From Scleromitrula shiraiana (taxonomy: Eukaryota > Ascomycota > Leotiomycetes > Helotiales > Sclerotiniaceae), in the NCBI GenBank assembly GCA_028455995.1, contig JABELC010000001.1, forward strand, positions 3,584,501 through 3,648,500: a stretch of DNA of 64,000 bases, read 5' to 3'. A model generated the notes under the pieces. That model worked only from the letters and a program-made list of their open reading frames with translations, ran no database searches and had not been told where the DNA came from. A program made the position numbers and the translations under genes. How positions within the stretch are numbered: position 1 is the stretch's first letter; the number at the start of each line of letters is the position of its first letter. Of this stretch, positions 11,424 to 24,019 are shown piece after piece.

Positions 11424-13662
11424 CTAAAGTTCTCGAGATGTAGGAACAACTCGACTGAAGAGACACATACTCGCTTTACAATTGGCATCTGAAGGTGGCG
11501 ATGATGCAGAAGCAATCGATGTAGAATTGATCGATTCCAATCCACTAGCACCTGCTAAGCTTGAGGCCAAGATGGATGATGATTGAGCTTGTGAGGCGGT
11601 GATGTAGATGGAAGACGAGATTGGAGTAGAGACATCGGAATGGGCAGAACTGGTAATTGGAGAGATTCCCGGCGTTGACTCCGATTGCAAAGATATTAAC
11701 GTACTACTGCGATTGGGTTCAACTGAAGATGTCGAAGGCTCGGAATTTGGAGTGAGACTGCTAGTGGTGGATGGAGTTGGTGAAAGCGCTGACTGTGATT
11801 CTTGTAAGGAAGATTGCGATATTACCGATGCGCTAGTGGAAGCTTGCGATAATGCTGCGGTCTGGGAAGATGTCGGATTTGAAACGGGGCTAAGACTGGC
11901 GGGCTGACTCGTCAATGATTCCGAAGCGGAGAATGGAGGGGTTGCGGATGACGATAATGGAGATTCAGACAAATCTGAGCTAATACTGAAAGACTGGCTT
12001 GAAGATACTGCTGAGGATGTTGAATCCAAAGCCCCAAGTTTGAGAGAGGATTGCGAGGAAGATATCGTAGTGGAAAGGCTACTAGTGTCTTGTTGAATCG
12101 TTTTTTCGGGACTAGACTGGGTAGTGGTAGAAATGATACTGGGGGATTGGTTTGCAAAAGACGATGACGTTGATGAGATTATTTCAAGTGGTAATGTCGA
12201 GGATGCTGAAGATGAGACGCTTAGTGACACTGATGCCGACGAAGAACTAAATGGAGACTCTGATGTGGTGGGTAAAGCTTGGCTAGTTGTGGATGTTTGA
12301 GATGAAGATACTAAGGACGGAATGTTTGCTGATAACGCTTGGCTAGATGAGGACGTCTGAGGTGGGGAAACTGAAGATGAGAGACTTGATGGCAGTGATG
12401 ATGGAGCTACCGAAGTACTCGAAGTGGATCTCTCTTGAGCAGGATCGATACTTGAAGTTGAAGATTTAGATGAGGAGTTAGGAGATGCTGGCGGTGTTGA
12501 GGAAGAAGTAGAACTGGAAATCTCTCGGGGAATGATTGAAGATGAAGTCTGAAGACTCGAGGAGCTTGAAATACCTGTATTTACAATGGAGGAGGAGGTA
12601 GATGGAGATTGACTAGCGATCAATGTTGAAGTGGAAAGGCTAGGGCTTTGACTAGGAGTTATGTTCGTACTCGAAGACAATGTTGAGCTTTTTGAAGATT
12701 GGCTGGTCCGAGAAGTCGATGGTTGAGAACTGGAACTGGACTGAGTAACCTGATTAAGTGAAACAGATGAAGATTGACTTGAGCTGGTACTAATAGGAAC
12801 GCTGCTTGAAGTAGTTGCTCCTTTTGATCGGGATTCTGAAGGGGAAGATTGAGAATTGGCAACAGAAACCGAGGTTGAGCTAGACTTTGTAGAGCTGGTG
12901 ACACTGAGGGTGCTAACAGTCGTGACCTTAACACTACTCGAAGAACTGGTTATTTTTTGAATTGTTGTTGTTGATACCGTTGATGAGGTTTTTGGAGAGC
13001 AGTTTCCACTTGTAACAAGAGTCGCAGAGGTAAGTCCTGAGGAAAGAATACTTGCAGATTGTACACAGACACCGGCGTTTAATGTGTTTTGGCCCAAGTT
13101 AAAGGCTCCAACTGTGCCATTTCCGCAACAAAATCCACTACCACTGATTGAACCTATATTATAGAGATTCCATGAAGGATCGGCGCAACCTGGGCTAGCC
13201 AGGATACTGTTGATACAATCGGCACCTAGGAGATCATTAACAGAAAAGTCAAAAACTACTGAGATATGATGACTTACCAGAAGTACAGCAATAAGGCGAC
13301 TGTGTCCCAATTTTTGCCCGACACACCTCCGAACTAGGGCAAAAGAACCCGTCCGTCGCGCACTTTTCTGCACCTGAAAGTGCACTAAGTGGAGAGTTAA
13401 GAGCCCATCCTATGCCGAGCTGAGGTTGAGAACAACCAGAACTACATGCTCCACTACCTGCTAAGCAATTACACACATTCAGAATTCTACCACGATTGCA
13501 AGAGCCACTGCCCATAGCCAGGTTGCGAAGGATAGTCGATCCCGTGGAAGCAACCGCATAACTCGTACATTGAATCAGAAGGTTTGCCAGAGAGCCAATT
13601 GCTGGGATCGCCGTCAAGGCTGTAACCGAAAGATAACAACTGTCAACTGCACAGCACGACAT
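11424..13662 (-). CDS. Long Ser/Thr-rich protein with Cys-rich N-terminal domain
   Basis: Two exons, 13278-13662 and 11424-13225, joined across a 52-bp GT...AG intron at 13226-13277, give about 728 residues. The first 200 or so carry many cysteines (CCAVDSC, CNCLAGSGACSSGC, CCTSGADC, GFCCGNG) and suggest disulfide-bonded folds of a secreted protein. The remaining 500 or so are a low-complexity SSS/TSS/PSS tract, expected to be heavily O-glycosylated, as in fungal wall or adhesion proteins. The start is uncertain: 13662 is the first ATG in frame but gives no signal peptide. A separate minus-strand frame at 13740-13940, beginning MRRLVNCLTFFICFLA, looks like a signal peptide exon, but I could not find a clean splice joining it. 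No hydrophobic GPI tail is evident. Function unknown. Confidence 0.65.
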
Positions 13663-15776
13663 CTTGGATAATGTGAGATTCAAATTTGGGTTTCTTTACG
13701 ATCCTGTTACATGAATTGGAATATCAAAGTTGATTATTTCTAAGATATCACGGTTACTCGATACAACAGTCGAGGAATGCTGCACGATATCCTAGAGAAT
13801 GTAGATGGCGTACGCATTTCAGACTCTGAGCACCTCAATCTTTCTGGATGAGCCCATTCTATAATCTCAAACTTGAGTTCAACGCATATACGCGCAAGGA
13901 AGCAGATAAAGAATGTAAGACAATTCACGAGTCTCCGCATTTCTTGAGCGCCAATTTGGCAGCACAACTCAATCTATGCACTCCTCTCCCGCTTTAAAGA
14001 AATTTGTTTAAAAACATACTCTATTTCAATATATAACAAGATAAGATGATGGATTTATCGGAATAATCTGTCGTTCACACAATTATTTAATCGGTGGACG
14101 CCCTCATCGGTACGTACATAAAACTCACTTATAAAGAAAAAGATTTTCCCTCGGGCCTATCAATCGGACATAGTATCGAATGTTTCAGTTTTGTAGGATC
14201 GGCAAACGCCTCTTCCATATTTGAATGGCGTAATTACGAATCCGAACTGCCGCGAACTGCTCGGCATGCCAGTAGCTGTTGTGGAATTTGCCCAAGATAT
14301 GAACTTCCTCGGTAATCTAACCCAACTTTCTTCATCTTCCCTAGGGGCTTCGAGTAATTAGTGATTTTGATCGGCGAATTATGGTTTACGTGTGTTTCTA
14401 TATTGGATTATGAGAACTACAGTAATTCATACCCGGAAAGAAGAGAAAATTAGATATTAATAGCATACTAGATATTCTATGAAGTATCCTCTAGTGAACC
14501 ATTCAGAATTTGAAAGTACCAATAACCGAGGGGGTACAACCAATTAATAATTTCGTTAGATTCCCATTGATGAATTTGAGTCATTCCTTGTGGCTAAAAA
14601 TCATTTACCAATCGCACTCACGGTACCCAGTAATATTAGGATATTAAGTTGCACTTCTCCCTGATCAAATTTCACATATTCAGTATTTTTTTGAATTAAA
14701 TTTCGATATTACAAATTTGATTGATACGAAGGAATTGCTCCAGATTAGAGGATGGATAATAATCCGCCATCATGATTAGACGACTATCATCTTACTGAAA
14801 AGAGTTTGGATGAGAGCTTTCTCACAACACAATCATAAATATTTGATGTTTCTCTGAATTGACTAAAGATTACCCCTTACGTCCAAACTGTGATTATTTT
14901 AGAACCTGAAGCAAGCATTTAAGAAGTTCTACTCTATACAATTTAAGGGTCCGATGCTTCTCTGATACGAGGTTGACTTTGACATCTTGAAGTTGGCTTC
15001 CATCAGTCTCAATTTGATTGGCTGACTAATTAGACCCCTTGTGAAGCGACCGTACCATTTTACACTAGCAGTACTAGGCAATTTGCTAGTCTCTTGCTGA
15101 AGAACCCTTCTCTCGTACCATTCAGTGTGTATTATATTATGTTCTGTCTACACCTATGATGTATTTTCCCCTAGAGCCCATGGAGACCTTCTCTCTCGAT
15201 GTCACATCACTCTCTCAAGCATATGCGAATATTTCCTATTCTAATTGATTTAGGGTTATCTACTGCAACATGATAAACTCACTCAGTTCACTTCAAATGC
15301 TTCACAAGAAAGTTTTTTTTAAGATACATCTTATTTCTCCATCATTCCACTATCACTCTAAAAGAATAACAGAATTTTTCATTAGTTTTCCTGAAGTTAT
15401 CCTTGGCCACAGTACATAACTTTTTCATATTGGCGGTGAATATGAATGTTAGATCTATCTACCAAAAGCACTTGCTATATATTCACATGAGTATGTATCT
15501 ACGGGAGAAGAGTTTACTTACAACTTTTTTCCGAGCAGAACTAGTGAATTAAGTGGATTCATCAACCTCCAGTATCTAGGATTTTCAGGTCATCTCTGCT
15601 GTAGTGGAAACTTATTTAAGATGCTTTCTTTTTGGTTACTATTGATCAAAACTCTTCTTTACATTAACTCTTCATTCAAGAAAATCAAACTCCAAATCAA
15701 CATCATAGTGCACTATTGCCTCATCAACTTGATAACACTGCATACCAGGGCTTGGACATCACCAAAAAAGTTCAAC
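13663..15776. other. Intergenic, about 2.1 kb
   Basis: Contains the possible signal-peptide exon of the preceding minus-strand gene (13740-13940) and otherwise short unsupported frames, such as 14094-14315. Composition is moderately AT-rich but not RIP-like. I see no RNA gene. Confidence 0.45.
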
Positions 15777-16455
15777 ATGACAACCATAAGCGGAATTTTT
15801 CTACCTACATGCGAACATGTAGGGGCTGAGCGCGAATGTAAATATATGGGTACAAAAGGAAAAAATGGAATTTGCTTTTGCGAGTTTTGCTTTCGTCTAA
15901 GAATTGCTTCTTCCAATATCGCCGAGGAAACCTGTAGAAATTGTCTAACCGCACTCAGAGAGAGTAATGAACGAGAGTCGTACAGATTATTACAACTAGC
16001 AATTGGTATGTCCGCCTATTTCAACTTCGAAGTTCAAGAGATCCCCTGCTAACAAATGCATAACAGTAAATGAACATAAACGTAGTAAAACTCCAAAAGA
16101 TATGCGATTATGCTGCGATTATCGAACGCAAAATGGACGTGATATGATTGACGCCATCTTGAGAGGACATTTTCAAGATATTTCATTCTTAAGTCGAACA
16201 TCTTGGCCTCCGAGATCAAAGTCCAGCAAGGGATTTTTCGTATTTCACGCCACTTATATAACACCACGAGAAATTTCGAAAGCCAAAAACTTCTATAGAC
16301 TTTGGGAAGCTTTGAGAACCAAAGACTTCTTTGCAGTTAAAGACCCAGAAATTTTCGAGGACCCACCATTAGATGCGGAGAAGAAGGGAGACGTTCTTCA
16401 AGTCCATGAGGAGTTCAGGGACCTGGTAGATGAGAATTTGATCTCATATGAGTAA
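15777..16455 (+). CDS. Hypothetical protein with CxCxxC cluster
   Basis: Two exons, 15777-16005 and 16067-16455, separated by a 61-bp GT...AG intron with a CTAAC branch site, give 205 residues. The first exon holds a cysteine/histidine cluster (CEH, then CKY, CFCEFCF, CRNC) with spacing that could bind zinc. The second exon is charged and helical with no known motif; it ends VDENLISYE. I chose ATG 15777; an in-frame ATG at 15621 would add 52 residues rich in Ile, Leu and Asn that look more like leader than protein. I do not recognise the family. The gene lies among other lineage-specific genes and may be restricted to close relatives. Confidence 0.55.
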
Positions 16456-17916
16456 GAGACTGAGGGAGAGAAGCATTTTGTCGACGAACGGATCAACAAG
16501 AGGTTCGGAGCACTTTAGGTAATGTACCAACCGATGGATATACAGTAGTCAATGAATGGTAAGTTTTCCGAACATTAAAGCTTCCTTTACAGAATCTTCT
16601 GCAGTCTCTACCTAGTATGGTATCATATAATTAGCAATTACTGGTGTACTTTCACGAATGAATTTTAATCGCTGCCTTTTTTTCCTGTGATAACTTTTAT
16701 GTTTTTGTGAATGATAGGGCATTCCAAGTCCCACAATGGTGAACCTAAACTTCAACAACCTCTTGAGTAATGAGGTTTTCGACAATAATAACATCCTAAA
16801 ACATCAGTCGAGATATCATTCTGGCTCTATGATCATCTAATAGAATTCCGGATAACTTCCCCACAATTGACCTCACATTGGGCCAGACGATGCCACCTTC
16901 AATTTGAGTTTTGGAGGAATTTTGATGCAAACCCGTGCTAGCTTAGCCGTGCTATGGTCTGAATGGATCCTTCTTCTATTGACTTCTCAAGGGCCGAGGC
17001 AAAAGTTTAATCTGAGGTTATTATTTTACTTGGTATCTATTGGAATCAATAGTTCTCAGTTTCATATGTTGTGGTGGAATTGATCAGACCCCCTCTCGCA
17101 TCTTGGCCACTGTCTCATATTCGCTTCAAAGTTTTTTAAGGGATGTCATGCAACGACGAGCTTTTATTTAAACTGTCTTATTTGATATTATATCTATATT
17201 CTGAGATTGTTCACTGTTTTCACTCAATTTCATATGCAGTAACACAAATTTTAACAGTGCGTCTCATTGATGATGTTTTGTTGCCGCAGTTGTATTCTCA
17301 CGCGTCTACATGAGTCATGTGAATCTGATACGGCTAGTAACAGTTTTTGACCATCCTTACGTTTTTCATTCTTGAATTATCAATCTCATTACATTCATGA
17401 TTGTAACTCAAACTCCATTCAGACAATCTTCTCCCTTCATCTGATAATTTTAGGTATGAAACCACCGATGTTGCTTATACTCGCAATTTAAGCTCAAATT
17501 AATCTGAACCTTCAGATCGATGTTTGAGAAAATCGGCATCATAAAATACAGCCTATGAAGCAGTGCTCGAGCCCGTACTTTAGCTGATAATTCAATGGGT
17601 TCTCATGCTTGCTCTCCACAGAAAGCTTTCCAAGCAAGTTCGGATGTAAAGCCTATTTGTGTTCCGTCCCTTATACGATTGGTATCGTGGAGCATATATA
17701 ATATCACAATGCTGCGGGGAGAGTGTTAAAAATATTATCATGCTTTCTCAGTCACTCTCTCTTCATACCTTTGCTGAAGTCGGCAGTACACATTCATTTA
17801 TTCTAACATTCCTTACACGTTGATCGTGCAACTCTTAAGTCTCTTCAAATTACACAAGAACCATCATATACTATCTTTTAATAACTAAACTAACCCTTTA
17901 ATTTCGATACATCGCC
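16456..17916. other. Intergenic, about 1.5 kb
   Basis: No supported gene. A TATATAATAT sequence at 17695-17704 lies about 215 bp before the ATG of the secreted-protein gene and is a candidate TATA element for it, though transcription start is unknown. Confidence 0.4.
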
Positions 17917-18531
17917 ATGAAATTCCAAGCAGCAACTCTCATTTTCGCGGTTCTCGCATTCTCTGACACAGCATTTGGCTATTCATCTCGCCACCTACAC
18001 CGTCGTGCTCGAGCGTTACCAGTTGCTAGTAATGTTGCTCGATCTCCGTAAGTTATGCTATCGAATACAACTCAAAGAATTGAAACTAAATAAGGTTCTA
18101 GGGAGCTACTTAATCTCGTCAAAGTTCCAGCCCCCACTGCACCGGCGCTTCTCTCTCGTCTAAACAATCGTGCTCCAGCTCCTGTACCGGCAGCATCATC
18201 CCTTAAGTTGACTGCTGTTCCTGCAAACAACACTTCTACTGCTACTGTATCCGGTGCTCCAGCTACAGGCACATCTACCGCTGTCGGTGGAATCGGAGTG
18301 CCCGCAATCACGATGACCAACGATCCAGATAGGCCTTTCGAGGTTCAAGGAAATACCTTTGACAATGAGGAGGATGCTCTTGCTCGAGCCTGTTCAATTC
18401 AACACAATATGTGCGCGGATGCTATCAACAATGGAGAACTATCGGATGCTGAGGTTAGCGATTGTGATGATCAGCAGACTTCTTGCGAATCAGCCGCTGC
18501 AGTGATCTCTGCAGCTCGGAGATTTAGATGA
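17917..18531 (+). CDS. Small secreted protein with C-terminal four-Cys motif
   Basis: Exons 17917-18047 and 18102-18531 join across a 54-bp GT...AG intron to give 186 residues. The N-terminus is a clear signal peptide (MKFQAATLIFAVLAFSDTAFG, cleavage around residue 21-22). A Pro/Ala-rich then Thr/Ala/Gly-rich linker follows. The last 60 residues contain ARACSIQHNMCADAINNG and, further on, SDCDDQQTSC, four cysteines in a pattern I recall from many fungal secreted proteins of unknown role. The predicted product is extracellular, perhaps wall-bound, and small enough to be considered an effector candidate, although this motif is widespread in non-pathogens too. Confidence 0.75.
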
Positions 18532-19064
18532 AAACTTGGATAAAATAATTAAGAGCCTGAAGAAATTTCTATAATCCAATGTAGAAGCCAGAGCATGTCG
18601 TTGTGTCATGTGAACTGTTTTTGTTGTACCAACTTAGATTTGAAAACTCTTGGGAAATCATAGAGGGGCAGATTCTTTTCACTATGAATCATTTGCATAG
18701 CCTCTCTTTGTTATTCAAACTTAAAAATCTAAATAATCTTAACATTCACTTATCTACTGACAGAGAATATTCACTGTGAATTTACATCATTCTGACATGG
18801 GTACTCGCGTACTTGAGATACGCATCTGCTGTATGGTCTCTCACGTACATAAATTGACCGAATTTCATTTATGATAAAAGATCGTCTTTGAGTTCTTTTT
18901 GCACGGAATCTTTATACTAAAACATCCATCTTAAAAACCCAATTTTGAAATCTACTCATTACAACCAATCTTAAACTTACCAAAACTCCTTCGGTTTTCA
19001 AAGTCGAAAATCACAACTACACTTATCTTGCTAACGCCTTGTTTGCGGATCTGGACTTGTCATC
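18532..19064. other. Intergenic, no gene seen
   Basis: The 3' flank of the secreted-protein gene and the promoter of the 2EXR gene; no other feature recognised. Confidence 0.5.
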
Positions 19065-20589
19065 ATGGACAAAAACTTGAGAAACGAAGAGATGACTGGT
19101 GTTGACTTGGCTCCGTCACTCATAAATATAAATGAAAGAGATCGACTTCGAGAAGTATCAGAAATTCAACAGGACGCGGATTTGAAAGCTTTAGCACAGG
19201 ATGAAGAATTGATTTATGGTCCTTGTAAGTAGTATCTGTTTCCAATGTTGGATGCATAGAACTAACTTGATAACCCTAGATCTCTGGGATATGGACAGCT
19301 TGTCTAGTATCTACGCCAACACCGGCAGTTTACCCAACGCCGCCAATTCCGTATTACGAGAAGTCCGACGGATCCCTAAGCCACGAACCTTTACGTTATT
19401 TCCTCAGTTACCTTTAGAACTTCAACGAATGATTTGGAGACGGAGTTTACCCGAAAGTCGGATTCTCCAGTTGACTTTAGTCATTTGCAGGAACAAAATA
19501 CAACCTCTCAATACCTCACAATTACCCATTCTACGTGTATCTTATTGCTTGAAAGCTATCGATAGGCTCCTAGACCCAAATATTTCCGGCGTCTGCATCG
19601 AATCAAGAAAAGTTTTCCTCGAACATTACAAGACACTTCCCATCACCCAGCCTAAAGATAAGGAAGGAGAGTTTACATGGCAAAATGAAGAGTCTAAGAG
19701 ATATAGAATCGCAGCACAAAGCCTGGGATACATCGACCCACAACGAGATATATTAATGATAGCGGAAGCGGATATCTCGCGATTTGCGATTCGTCAAGAA
19801 TACTTCCTCGGTGCCTACTTTGGAATAACACTCGATATCAACGAAGTGAGACGTGTTTCAGTCGATATCCAAGAGCTTTGGTTTGGCCCGCATAGAAACA
19901 ATCTGAGGAAACAGGCAATCATAAAGATCTTTCTGTTTCTTGCACGAGCGTTCAACTATCAATGTAAAAAAACAAAAGCAGTCAACTTAGTTCTTGGGGC
20001 GGGCGGTAGACATGGATCTCAGTGGGTACATGGAGCATTTAAACGCCGTTCGCCTCGTTCTCGTTTCTTCAAAGACGTTATCGCAAACTTGGGTTCTCAT
20101 CTCACTCGTGCTCAGCGTTCTAAATTGCGCGAATTGAATCGAGGTTTTGAGGCCTTGGATGATTATATAAAGACACAACTCTCTTTCGGCCCCCATTTCC
20201 GTCAACTTGTTGCACAGAGCTTCACCAAATGCAAGATTTTACCTGTGTACCTAACGTCTTTTAACTGGAATGAAGAGATGGAAGAGTCATCTAGGATATG
20301 CATTTTGTCACCAAGAACAGGAACTAGTTTGGCGAAGACTCAAAAGAATACCATATTTTTTATGAGAGTACCAAAGATCAATCCAACGATGACTTGGTTC
20401 GTAGATTCCGAATTTTATCTAAATATACCATGTGGCCAGGAACGAAGCGTTTGGGACGAGACTTACATTGGTATCAAAGATATGTTTGAAGGCTATCCAC
20501 ATCAAAAGGTGCAAGATCGGTTGGATTTGATCAAGGAAAAAGTTCAGCAACGTTTGATGGCCGGAGAAGTCGGTAAAACTGCAGTATGA
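19065..20589 (+). CDS. 2EXR-domain protein
   Basis: Exon 1 (19065-19224) and exon 2 (19280-20589) join across a 55-bp intron with a CTAAC branch region to give 489 residues. The short first exon, beginning MDKNLRNEEMTG, is acidic. Around residues 100-115 the sequence FPQLPLELQRMIWRRSLPES is the typical opening of the fungal 2EXR domain, and the strand with VCIESRKVFLEHYK further on is the usual C..SR......Y element. Proteins of this family are abundant in Leotiomycetes and Sordariomycetes; no biochemical role is established. Remnants of two relatives lie nearby (10426-10984 and 21450-21568), suggesting local duplication and loss. Confidence 0.8.
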
Positions 20590-20888
20590 GTATACACTAG
20601 GGGAGCAGGGAATGATGGCATGACTAAAATGAATCATGGTTATGTGATGGGTGATTAGGAAATCGAAAGCATCAAATGGTGGTCAAACTGCGGAAAGGAT
20701 GGAGGAGGTTGATTTTATTTCATCTTTACGTCTTCTTTTATAACAATATATAAGTTTATTAGGAACAGATAAACAGGCATCTCAGGAAAGTTATCACAGC
20801 AGCATATGTAGAATCTGAACAATTATTGTCGTTATCAGTCAGCAAATACAACTTATTAGTCTATTTACTACCTAGATACCAGCTTTCC

Positions 20889-21090
20889 TAATTCCGAATG
20901 TCCATCCAACTTATATACAATCATATCTAATTTTGATACTAGTACTTAAACCTCTGAATCTTCAACAGGCCTTTTTAATCATGTATTTCGAAACTATTTG
21001 AGAATCTGTACTCTATAAAAACATCCCAGAAGGAATCAATTTAAAAACATTTAAATATATAGAATCTGAACAGACATTCAGAAATGGATT
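20889..21090. repeat. Putative MITE-like dispersed repeat, copy 1
   Basis: The left end reads TTCCGAATGTCCATCC and the right end, reversed, reads TTTCTGAATGTCTGTTC, giving imperfect terminal inverted repeats about 200 bp apart. Similar end pairs occur near 55450-55590 and 61175-61345. The interiors are AT-rich and diverged. Confidence 0.4.
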
Positions 21091-21449
21091 AACTCGAGAC
21101 TCTGATATCTAGTGATCATTGATAGACATTTGCGACTGCTTAGCCCAAAGTTGGCCGTTTTAATATCATTCTAGCAAGTCATCAACGTGGTATTTATAAA
21201 AAAAAACACTTACTTGGGCCACTGTAGACTTATTCAATGATACCATAATCCTCATTCTACGACTCATATCAAGGTTATTTGGAACCTAAATAGCTGAATG
21301 TTTGTATATATGTTTGAAACCTTGCTCTCCCCCAGAGAATACAATCATGATGCTTCACGAAACATCCTCTAAGTGAACAACTAGAGTGCTATATTGTTTG
21401 TACCCTCCACTTTATTATACTTTTATGCCGGGAACAACTCAGGATTTTA

Positions 21450-21568
21450 ACTTATTTTTTCCTGATTCTAATTCCATAGATGATTTTCCTTGCGATTTAA
21501 ATGGAAACTTCATCAATCGTCATTACGATGGCATCAAGGAGATGTTCGAGGGATATGTCGACAGCTAA
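21450..21568 (+). pseudogene. C-terminal relic of a 2EXR paralog
   Basis: An open frame ending at 21568 reads GIKEMFEGY near its end, matching GIKDMFEGY near the C-terminus of the intact 2EXR gene about 1 kb upstream. The preceding residues (D...DDFPCDLNGNFIN) also resemble the intact D.EFYLNIPCG segment loosely. No N-terminal part or start exon is visible, so this is a fragment left by duplication and deletion. Confidence 0.5.
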
Positions 21569-22191
21569 TTTGAGAAGAGAAATAATCAGGCTATGGAGAA
21601 AGATGTGTACTCCATAAACCTGAAATGCTTATGGTTATCTGGAAGAAACATGGATATAAATTAGCGACAAGTGGCGGGAAGGGGAAATTCGGCAGCGTAC
21701 TCTTGACTCCCTAGGAACCGAGTCTTGCTAGCTAGCAGCTAGCTCAACTCAACATCGCTATCTAACACACTAGCTACTGATACCCAAAAAAATTAATCAT
21801 CTGTTTCTACTTCTGAATTTCGTACATACTAAATAGTGATTTTCAAAAATAGTAACCCATAACTCCTTCTCCTAACCAACTGGAGCTTGTAGTTAGGTAG
21901 CGGATTTCCCTCATGCATGTAATGAGATTGAAATTGATAAGAGCTGACTAATCATAACCACTGACAGCAGGAGAAGGCTGAAGTAAAGATAAACAATCAG
22001 AACAGCATAAATTGGTTGTAGATTTAGAAGAGTCTTCATGAGATCGGACACTCTGATTCATGAAATAGATGCCATATCATCTTTATTTATTCCATCTATA
22101 TAAACTAAATCATCTCTAATTTAATTTACCCAATCCTCTCTCCTACATTTTGATTTCTTTCATCTCAAACATCTATCCCACACCCACACAT

Positions 22192-24019
22192 CTAAGGACT
22201 CAATCTCTTAGGAGTTCTAGGATAATCACAAACCAAATGCACACTCGGCAGATTCAAATACCAAGCCACAACTCTATCAAGACCAATACCCCCACCACCA
22301 TGAGGAGGAACCCCCACACTTCTAAAGACATCCACATATTCCTTAATACCCGGTTGATTAGGATCCAACCCCTTACTCCTAATAACCTTCTCCAACTCCT
22401 CCGGTAAATGCAATCTCTGCCCACCACTAAGAATCTCCTGTCCTCGCATCATAAAATCATACGCATTAGTGACGGCGGGGTTTTCAGGGTCTGGCATAGC
22501 GTAGAAGGGACGAGCATCGACGGGGAATTTATCGAGGACGTAGAAATCAGTGTTGAACTTCTTGCGGACGAGGGCACCGAGGGCCTTTTCTTGAGGGGTG
22601 CTCATATCTTCAGTGTCGGTGACATTTTTGAATTCCTCGGGTCCTTCTTCACGGAGAAGCTTTTGACCTTCGGCGAATGTGAGACGGACTTCCTTGCCGG
22701 CTTCGGGGAGGAGGAACTCTTCGGATGGGTAGATGGATCGGACAAGGTCGATTTCTTCGCGGTAGTTTTCGGCAAGTTTGCGGAAGATGTAGAGGAGTAC
22801 ACCTTCGAGGGTATGCAAGACTTCATGGTAATGTTCCTCAATTTCCATTTCCAAATCGAGACCGATAAACTATATATAGTTAGCAAAATAGCATTCATTC
22901 AAATTCAGCTACGCATACCTCAGTCATATGTCTTGGAGTATTTGAGTTCTCAGCACGGAAAACTGGTCCAACACAGTAAACTCTCTTTCGGCCACCGGCA
23001 ATTTCGAATTGTTTATAAAATTGAGGGGATTGAGCAAGGTAGGCCTCTTTGTCGAAGTATGGCATTCTGAAAACATTGGCACCACCTTCAGAAGCAGCTC
23101 CAATCAAACTTGGAGGATGGAATTTCTTAAAACGACGTTCTCTCAAGTATTCGCAGAAGTAGTCTTCGACAGCAATTCGTATATCGGCAATGGCTTGACT
23201 GACAGGTGCGCGTTTGTGCATAGCAGGGTTGTTGAGATGAGTAGCCAAACTGGCAATTGGGGTGCCCTCAGTAACACTGAGACCTATAAAATATTAGCAG
23301 CCCCAAAGGCATGTAGAAATAGATAGCAGAGAAATAAACATACCAGCAGCAGCCTCACTAAGATCCTCCTCCTCATCCAACTTACCCACCGCTCTACTAG
23401 CAGGACCCAAATTCAACCCCAACATCTCAGGAGCCGTAGCCACCAAATAAACCTTCTGCAAATGCAACTCAAAATTGGAAACCTTAGTACTCTTAACCGG
23501 TTCCAACGGCTTCTGCACAACCGCCTCAACCGCCACAAAACTCTCCAGCTTCAACCCCCCAATCCACTTAACCATCTGCTTGCTCACCGGCTTCCCCTCC
23601 GCACTCGCACTCACCACCCCCTGCACCGTCCAATTCCCCTCCTCCCTCAACTCCACAAACGCCATCTTCGCCCCCTGCATTCTCGCATTTTGGATCCACG
23701 CGCGAACCTTAATCGTCTGCCCAATATGTTCCTCCTTGATTTCTCTCAAATGTACACTCTCGCCAGGAATCTTAGTCGTGTGCGTAATTTGTCCGTAATT
23801 ATCCTTTGCGAGATCTTCAGAGGATGAGGAGCCCCCGGCGGCAGCTTGTGCGGCTTCACGCTCTGCGGCTTTACGTGCCTTTTCTGCTTCTTTTTTGGCT
23901 TTGGCTTCGGCTTTCTTGGCTCCCTTTTTTGAAGGTTGTGCGGGGTCCTCGCCGGCTGGTGGGGTATTGCCTGGTGCGATGGCGGGGTCGGTAGGGACTT
24001 CTTTGGATGGTTCGGTCAT
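22192..24019 (-). CDS. DPS1: Aspartyl-tRNA synthetase, cytosolic
   Basis: Class II aminoacyl-tRNA synthetase charging tRNA-Asp in the cytosol. Three exons (23344-24019, 22919-23283, 22192-22869) with GT...AG introns of 60 and 49 bp give 572 residues, close to fungal AspRS lengths. It has a Lys/Ala-rich N-terminal extension (about residues 30-65) of the type that binds tRNA in eukaryotic AspRS. An OB-fold anticodon-binding domain follows (VRAWIQNAR near residue 112). Class II motif 2 is FRAENSNTPRHMTEF around residues 334-348, and motif 3 is GGGGIGLDRV near residue 540. The C-terminus PRTPKRLSP is the usual AspRS ending. I used ATG 24019 (MTEPSKE) rather than an in-frame ATG 60 bases upstream because it matches the usual start of the lysine-rich extension. 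Confidence 0.95.

Larger units (their letters stand above)
20590..22191. other. Intergenic with repeat copy and gene relic
   Basis: Holds a putative short inverted-repeat element at about 20889-21090 and the 2EXR C-terminal relic at 21450-21568. The rest, including a small run of GCTAGCTAGCAGCTAGCT-like repeats near 21728-21747, contains no gene I can support. Confidence 0.45.

Noticed and set aside
12659..12934. 91-codon minus-strand frame in a second register
   Set aside because: It is a shadow of the Ser-rich coding tract in the real frame.
14094..14315. 73-codon plus-strand frame
   Set aside because: It has no recognisable domain or splice partners, and its codon use is unremarkable.
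22408..23070. 220-codon plus-strand open frame
   Set aside because: It is antisense to the aspartyl-tRNA synthetase exons and has no independent support.
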